A stretch of 64,000 bases of DNA from an uncultured Kordiimonas sp. (lineage in GTDB: Bacteria > Pseudomonadota > Alphaproteobacteria > Sphingomonadales > Kordiimonadaceae). The notes beneath the pieces are model-generated. The model was not told where the DNA came from. It worked only from the letters and a program-made list of their open reading frames with translations, and made no database searches. The DNA lies in assembly GCA_947500295.1 (NCBI GenBank), contig CANMRM010000001.1:1-64000 (forward strand). The letters run 5' to 3'. Shown here one piece after another: positions 60,754 through 64,000 of the stretch (positions are counted from its first letter, which is position 1; each line of letters opens with the position of its first letter). The translations under genes and the position numbers were made by a program.

Positions 60754-61536
60754 TCAGCCCGCCGCCTCCAGAACACTGCGGCACAGGCCTGGCAACCTGT
60801 CAGCGAAGGCCACCTTCTCCGTTGGTACCGCAACAAACTCCCAGCAGGGTCTTTGAAGGCGCCAGTCTTTCGGCGTGAAGGGTTCGCCTGAAAGCCAGAA
60901 GACCTGCATATCCATTTCTTCGAAAAACCCGAAAAAATCGTCGGCCTCATAACCATAGACAAGTGCAGACGCCTGGCGTCCATTTTCAAAAACAACCAGA
61001 GGTCTGGACCGGGTCAGGCAACGCCTGGCCCCCATCAGGGCATGCAGTTCGCCGCCCTCGATATCAAGTTTGATGCAGGAAACCTTTTTGAAGCGCGGCA
61101 ACATGCTGTCGAGTGTTTTTTGTTTGACCGGTACTTCCACCAGGCCGCCTTCTTTGTCATCAAACGGGGCCTTGCGGCGGCGCAGTCCGCTGAAAGCCGG
61201 TCGGTTTTCAAAGTGGTTGAAGGTAACGTTGCCCTTCGTGTCGGCAAGGGCCAGCTGATGCAGTTTTACGTTCCCGATCTTCTTCTTTTTTACCTGCCTT
61301 TTGAGCCGTCTGTAGAAGTTTTCCAGCGGTTCAAATCCGTAAACAAGACCTTTGGGCCCCACGGCTTCCGACATGGGAAAAAGATGAGCGCCCCGGTGCG
61401 CGCCAACATCAACGGCAAAATCCCCCGGCGTGAGCCAGTCTTCATAAATGGCCTGAACCACGTTCTCGAACAGCCGCCCAACAGCCACGCCTGTTTCTTC
61501 CGACGTGTGGTGAAACTCATGGATCAAGTCAGACAT
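60754..61536 (-). CDS. FkbM-family methyltransferase
   Basis: About 260 residues from ATG 61536, chosen because it starts 5 nt after the upstream gene's stop and has AGGCG; the frame is open further upstream. GDFAVDVGAHRGAHLFPMSEAVGPKGLVYGFEPL is SAM motif I; GNVTFNHFENRPAFSG, VSCIKLDIEGGELHALMGARRCL and RPLVVFENG are FkbM motifs. Methylates hydroxyl groups of small molecules or sugars (substrate unknown). Operon partner is another class I methyltransferase upstream. Confidence 0.9.
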   Translation of the reverse strand: MSDLIHEFHHTSEETGVAVGRLFENVVQAIYEDWLTPGDFAVDVGAHRGAHLFPMSEAVGPKGLVYGFEPLENFYRRLKRQVKKKKIGNVKLHQLALADTKGNVTFNHFENRPAFSGLRRRKAPFDDKEGGLVEVPVKQKTLDSMLPRFKKVSCIKLDIEGGELHALMGARRCLTRSRPLVVFENGRQASALVYGYEADDFFGFFEEMDMQVFWLSGEPFTPKDWRLQRPCWEFVAVPTEKVAFADRLPGLCRSVLEAAG

Positions 61537-61541
61537 GAGAT

Positions 61542-62303
61542 TTAACGCCTGAAAATTTTCCGAAGAGAACGAAACGGACGCTTCCTTTTTTTTGTAGTTT
61601 TTTTTCGGTGAGAAAAATACCGATCGTAAAAGCTCTGGAACGGCATGCCATCGTCTACGTAAAATGGTTTGCTTTTGTAGGCTCGCCGCTGGTTGTAGCC
61701 CTGCTGCCACCAGCCATCGCCTTCATTCCAGAAAGTCGTGGCGTCGGTGCGCCTGAATATAGCTGTAGTTTTCGCCACTTCTTCAAGTTTCCACATGACA
61801 TCCTCCTGCAGAATATCGGCCATACGCCCAATAGACGCGATATGGACGTCGTCAATAATCAAAAGGCCTTCCGGCTTGATGTGAGGATAGAAAAAATAAT
61901 ACTCCATGTCAGGAAAAGGGTATCCATGTGGGCCATCTATCAGGACACAATCGTATTGACCGGTATGCTGGTAGTCTTTGAGGGTTCGTTGCGTGGGCCC
62001 CGGTACCCAAGTGGTTTTTTCCGCACGGAACAAATCAGACTCTTCATAGTATTTTACACTGGAACCTGCCCCTTTCGACCGGTCATCAAGGCAAAAATAG
62101 ACATGATGCTCGGAGAGGTTGGAAAAGAAAATAGTTGAACGTCCGCAGCCGGTCTCCGCAGTGAGTCTGGCATCCGGGTCCAAATGTCGCTCAATGGCTT
62201 CCAGAACATCATAGTGCAAACCACCTGCGGCATGAATCTCCCGGTCTGCTTCGTGTTTTTCCATGACACGGGCAAATGGCCTGCCATCTTTTCCTGAAGA
62301 CAT
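61542..62303 (-). CDS. Class I SAM-dependent methyltransferase-like protein
   Basis: About 253 residues from ATG 62303 (GGGGGATT site). DARLTAETGCGRSTIFFSNLSEHHVYFCLDD is a modified SAM motif I (TGCGRST), and YDCVLIDGPHGYPFPDMEYYFFYPHIKPEGLLIIDDVHIA forms motifs II and III. C-terminal basic stretch KKTTKKRKRPFRSLRKIF. Similar proteins occur in glycan or cephalosporin-hydroxylase-like clusters, but no family name is certain. Overlaps the operon with the FkbM gene downstream. Confidence 0.8.
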   Translation of the reverse strand: MSSGKDGRPFARVMEKHEADREIHAAGGLHYDVLEAIERHLDPDARLTAETGCGRSTIFFSNLSEHHVYFCLDDRSKGAGSSVKYYEESDLFRAEKTTWVPGPTQRTLKDYQHTGQYDCVLIDGPHGYPFPDMEYYFFYPHIKPEGLLIIDDVHIASIGRMADILQEDVMWKLEEVAKTTAIFRRTDATTFWNEGDGWWQQGYNQRRAYKSKPFYVDDGMPFQSFYDRYFSHRKKTTKKRKRPFRSLRKIFRR

Positions 62304-62356
62304 CAAATCCCCCAATCAATTTAGTTTTCAGCCGGAAAATCGACAAATAGTTTCGT

Positions 62357-62896
62357 TCAGATATGTTCCCATCCTGATGGATTTGTAAAAGGCGCAAACC
62401 CGGATTGGCCCTTCACCTCATGGAAATGGTTCAGGACCCAATGCACACTGGGAAAAGCAAGCTCATCCCATGGAATGTCTTCCCAATTGAACAATTGAAC
62501 CTCCAGGCTTTCATACCCGGGCTTGAAGTCCGGGCTGGAAAGCTCCGCCCGGTACATCATATGCACCTGACTGATGCGCCGCACGGAATAAACACCCAAG
62601 AGATCAATAATCTCGATGGCGGCACAGGCTTCTTCCTGCGCCTCCCGTATCGCCCCTTCATGGGGTGCTTCACCCATTTCCAAAAAACCGGCCGGGATGG
62701 TCCATTTGCCTTTTTGCGGAAAAATTGCGCGCTTGCACAACATCACCTGATCCCCGTGCGTCACAACGGCACCGGCAATGATCTTCGGGTTTTCATACGC
62801 GACATATCCGCAGTCACGACACACCAGCCGTTCGTGATCGTCACCTTCCGGCACTGCACGGTGAAAATGATCAGGTGTAAAAGGCGGGTTTGACAT
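62357..62896 (-). CDS. Nudix hydrolase with N-terminal zinc-ribbon-like motif
   Basis: 179 residues from ATG 62896; upstream in-frame ATG at 62920 less likely. [17 protein letters not shown] segment is a Zn-ribbon remnant (one CxxC). The Nudix box [23 protein letters not shown] fits GX5EX7REUXEEXGU except for the last Gly, replaced by Cys. PAGFLEMGE start is the ADP-ribose/NADH-pyrophosphatase-like class. Hydrolyses a nucleoside diphosphate-X; exact substrate unknown. Confidence 0.9.
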   Translation of the reverse strand: MSNPPFTPDHFHRAVPEGDDHERLVCRDCGYVAYENPKIIAGAVVTHGDQVMLCKRAIFPQKGKWTIPAGFLEMGEAPHEGAIREAQEEACAAIEIIDLLGVYSVRRISQVHMMYRAELSSPDFKPGYESLEVQLFNWEDIPWDELAFPSVHWVLNHFHEVKGQSGFAPFTNPSGWEHI

Positions 62897-62953
62897 GACC
62901 CTAATGTGGCGCGCCAGCACCCCGTCGTCCAGTCACCATTGTGAAATTATCAG

Positions 62954-63313
62954 CTAGACGAGAATATTGACGATCTGACCCAGAGGCTGCCCGCGTTCGC
63001 CGTCCGGCGCATTTGAAAGCCTGCCCGCGGGCGCTTCCCGCCGGTTGCCCTCAAAGTCAGCAGCACGCCTGCCAGCGTCTTCAATCTCCGCCGACGTCGA
63101 CAGCTGGTTGCTGCTCGCTGATTGTCGTACAGGAGCACGGCGATCCGGTGTCGGCAAATCCTGGCGTGCGTCAACGCGTCCGCTGATGACGTTTTGCGGT
63201 GTCGTATTGCTGTTGTTGCTAACGCCCGCAGGTGCCCTGCCGGAAACCCGGCTCTGCTGGCTCGCTTGCAACTGTGCCTGCAACGCAGACGCACTGGTAT
63301 TAATATCGACCAT
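62954..63313 (-). CDS. Hypothetical low-complexity protein
   Basis: 119 residues, ATG with GAGGTCCG upstream. Rich in Ser, Ala, Gln, Arg and Asn; no signal peptide or membrane helix. DINTSASALQAQLQASQQS start and GQPLGQIVNILV end are the only ordered-looking parts. Similar disordered proteins lie near flagellar or cytochrome-assembly genes in alphaproteobacteria, but I do not recognise a family. Probably expressed (good ribosome site). Confidence 0.5.
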   Translation of the reverse strand: MVDINTSASALQAQLQASQQSRVSGRAPAGVSNNSNTTPQNVISGRVDARQDLPTPDRRAPVRQSASSNQLSTSAEIEDAGRRAADFEGNRREAPAGRLSNAPDGERGQPLGQIVNILV

Positions 63314-63432
63314 GGTCTTCGGACCTCAATGATATCAGGTCGCCACTTCAGCTGGGGGAGGGCAGCCGCCTTCTTCGCGCCCGGATTAGATCTTTCCGAC
63401 TTTTAACCTAGGCTCAAGTCGTAAAAGCTTTG

Positions 63433-64000
63433 TTAAAGATCAGGATTCTCTTGGAGATTGTCAAGAAACGCCTGCAGTTCCACCGATTTTTCACCCGGAT
63501 TGGCTGCAATTCCACTCTCTAGCGCTGTAATTGCGGCCTCGCGGTCACCAAGAGCGAGCTTTGAGCGCGCCAGCATGAGCCAGCCGCGCGTATCCGAAGG
63601 GTCCGAGTCGAGCCTGTCCTCAAGGCGCGCCAGCATGGAGGCCATGAAAGCTTCGCGCTCTTCCTCGCTCATGGCATCCACAACCGCGATGTCCCGGTCA
63701 CTCAATGCAGGCGGTGCCACACCAAGCGCGGAAAGCTGTTGTCGAAGTTGCGGCATCCAGGGCGCATCAGCCGACGACCTGTCAGCCAGCGCCGTCCATG
63801 TTGCACGGGCGGCAGCTTCATTGCCGGACTGCACTTGGGCCAGCCCCAGATAATATTGACCGGCAGGATGATCAGGCGCCTTGTCGATTAGCGCCGCCAG
63901 CACCAAACGCGCGGCCGGTGTCAGCTGTCCGCCCGCATGAGCGATATAGGCCTCCAGCTCGTTTGCCCGCCAGTTGGGCTCATCCGGGTTCATCTGCGCC
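63433..64000 (-). CDS. CcmI-like TPR protein of cytochrome c maturation, 5' end beyond the window
   Basis: The frame stays open to the window edge on the minus strand, so the gene is partial. The visible C-terminal ~190 residues are TPR units: TPAARLVLAALIDKAPDHPAGQYYLGLAQVQSGNEAAARATWTAL, then LARLEDRLDSDPSDTRGWLMLARSKLALGDREAAITALESGI. 'LxxRLxxxPxDxxGWxMLARSxxxLG' is the CcmI/CcmH-C-terminal periplasmic pattern; CcmI holds apocytochrome c for haem ligation. Full length and membrane part lie outside. Confidence 0.75.
   Translation of the reverse strand, partial: AQMNPDEPNWRANELEAYIAHAGGQLTPAARLVLAALIDKAPDHPAGQYYLGLAQVQSGNEAAARATWTALADRSSADAPWMPQLRQQLSALGVAPPALSDRDIAVVDAMSEEEREAFMASMLARLEDRLDSDPSDTRGWLMLARSKLALGDREAAITALESGIAANPGEKSVELQAFLDNLQENPDL

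Overview
The window looks like a chromosome segment of a marine, polysaccharide-using alphaproteobacterium. This is inferred from gene content: an alginate-type PL6 lyase, four TonB-dependent receptors, an IalB-family protein, a zf-CHCC protein, a YggT/DUF167/FolD/MarC block, a CcmI-like protein and sigma-54/flagellar-type signals. Species cannot be named; a Kordiimonadales-like or neighbouring lineage is a guess. There is no rRNA operon, CRISPR array or intact insertion sequence. One tRNA is present (Arg-CCG, 20084-20160).

Region 1 (1-6.1 kb) is a probable alginate/uronate locus: a PL6 lyase with an odd C-terminus, a TonB-Xanth-Caul type receptor, and a GntR/FadR-type regulator broken by a +1 frameshift. 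Copies of an inverted repeat TTGGT-N2-ACCAA lie in front of the receptor and in front of the regulator.

Region 2 (6.1-19.9 kb) is an accessory cluster arranged around an IclR regulator. The left arm runs leftward: Tat-exported flavin amine oxidase, exported CpcT/CpeT-like protein, cytochrome c, formylglycine-enzyme-fold protein. The right arm runs rightward: TonB receptor, alpha/beta hydrolase with His at the nucleophile position, DUF1330 protein, two-domain VOC protein, a second Tat-signal amine oxidase, a small HTH protein, a second CpcT-like protein and an exported helical-repeat protein. The mirrored oxidase + CpcT pairs suggest one uptake and oxidative degradation pathway for an unknown, perhaps chromophoric, compound. 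The cluster ends near an XRE-regulator remnant and tRNA-Arg.

Region 3 (20.5-33.4 kb) has two tandem mini TonB-C-domain proteins, an ABC ATPase with nadB, a zf-CHCC protein, polA, a BLUF photoreceptor overlapping the polA 3' end, and two large TonB receptors.

Region 4 (33.5-37.9 kb) holds a FliL-like membrane protein and a giant SBBP beta-propeller protein. Between them is the most striking feature of the window: a palindromic upstream element, an IHF consensus site, a near-perfect sigma-54 promoter, two ~80-nt hairpins repeated at exactly 100-nt spacing with compensatory stem changes and identical loops, and an intrinsic terminator. I interpret this as an undescribed ~220-nt sigma-54-dependent small RNA.

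Region 5 (38.1-64 kb) is mostly housekeeping: yggT-DUF167-folD-marC, a LytS/LytTR two-component pair, GSTs, argG with an AEC transporter and a YtoQ protein, a TipA-like MerR regulator, an exported ureohydrolase with a lipoprotein, rlmN, an IalB protein, a TrmH-type methyltransferase, a TPR-sulfotransferase, an MFS exporter, YciB, an FkbM methyltransferase, a Nudix hydrolase and a CcmI-like gene cut by the window edge.
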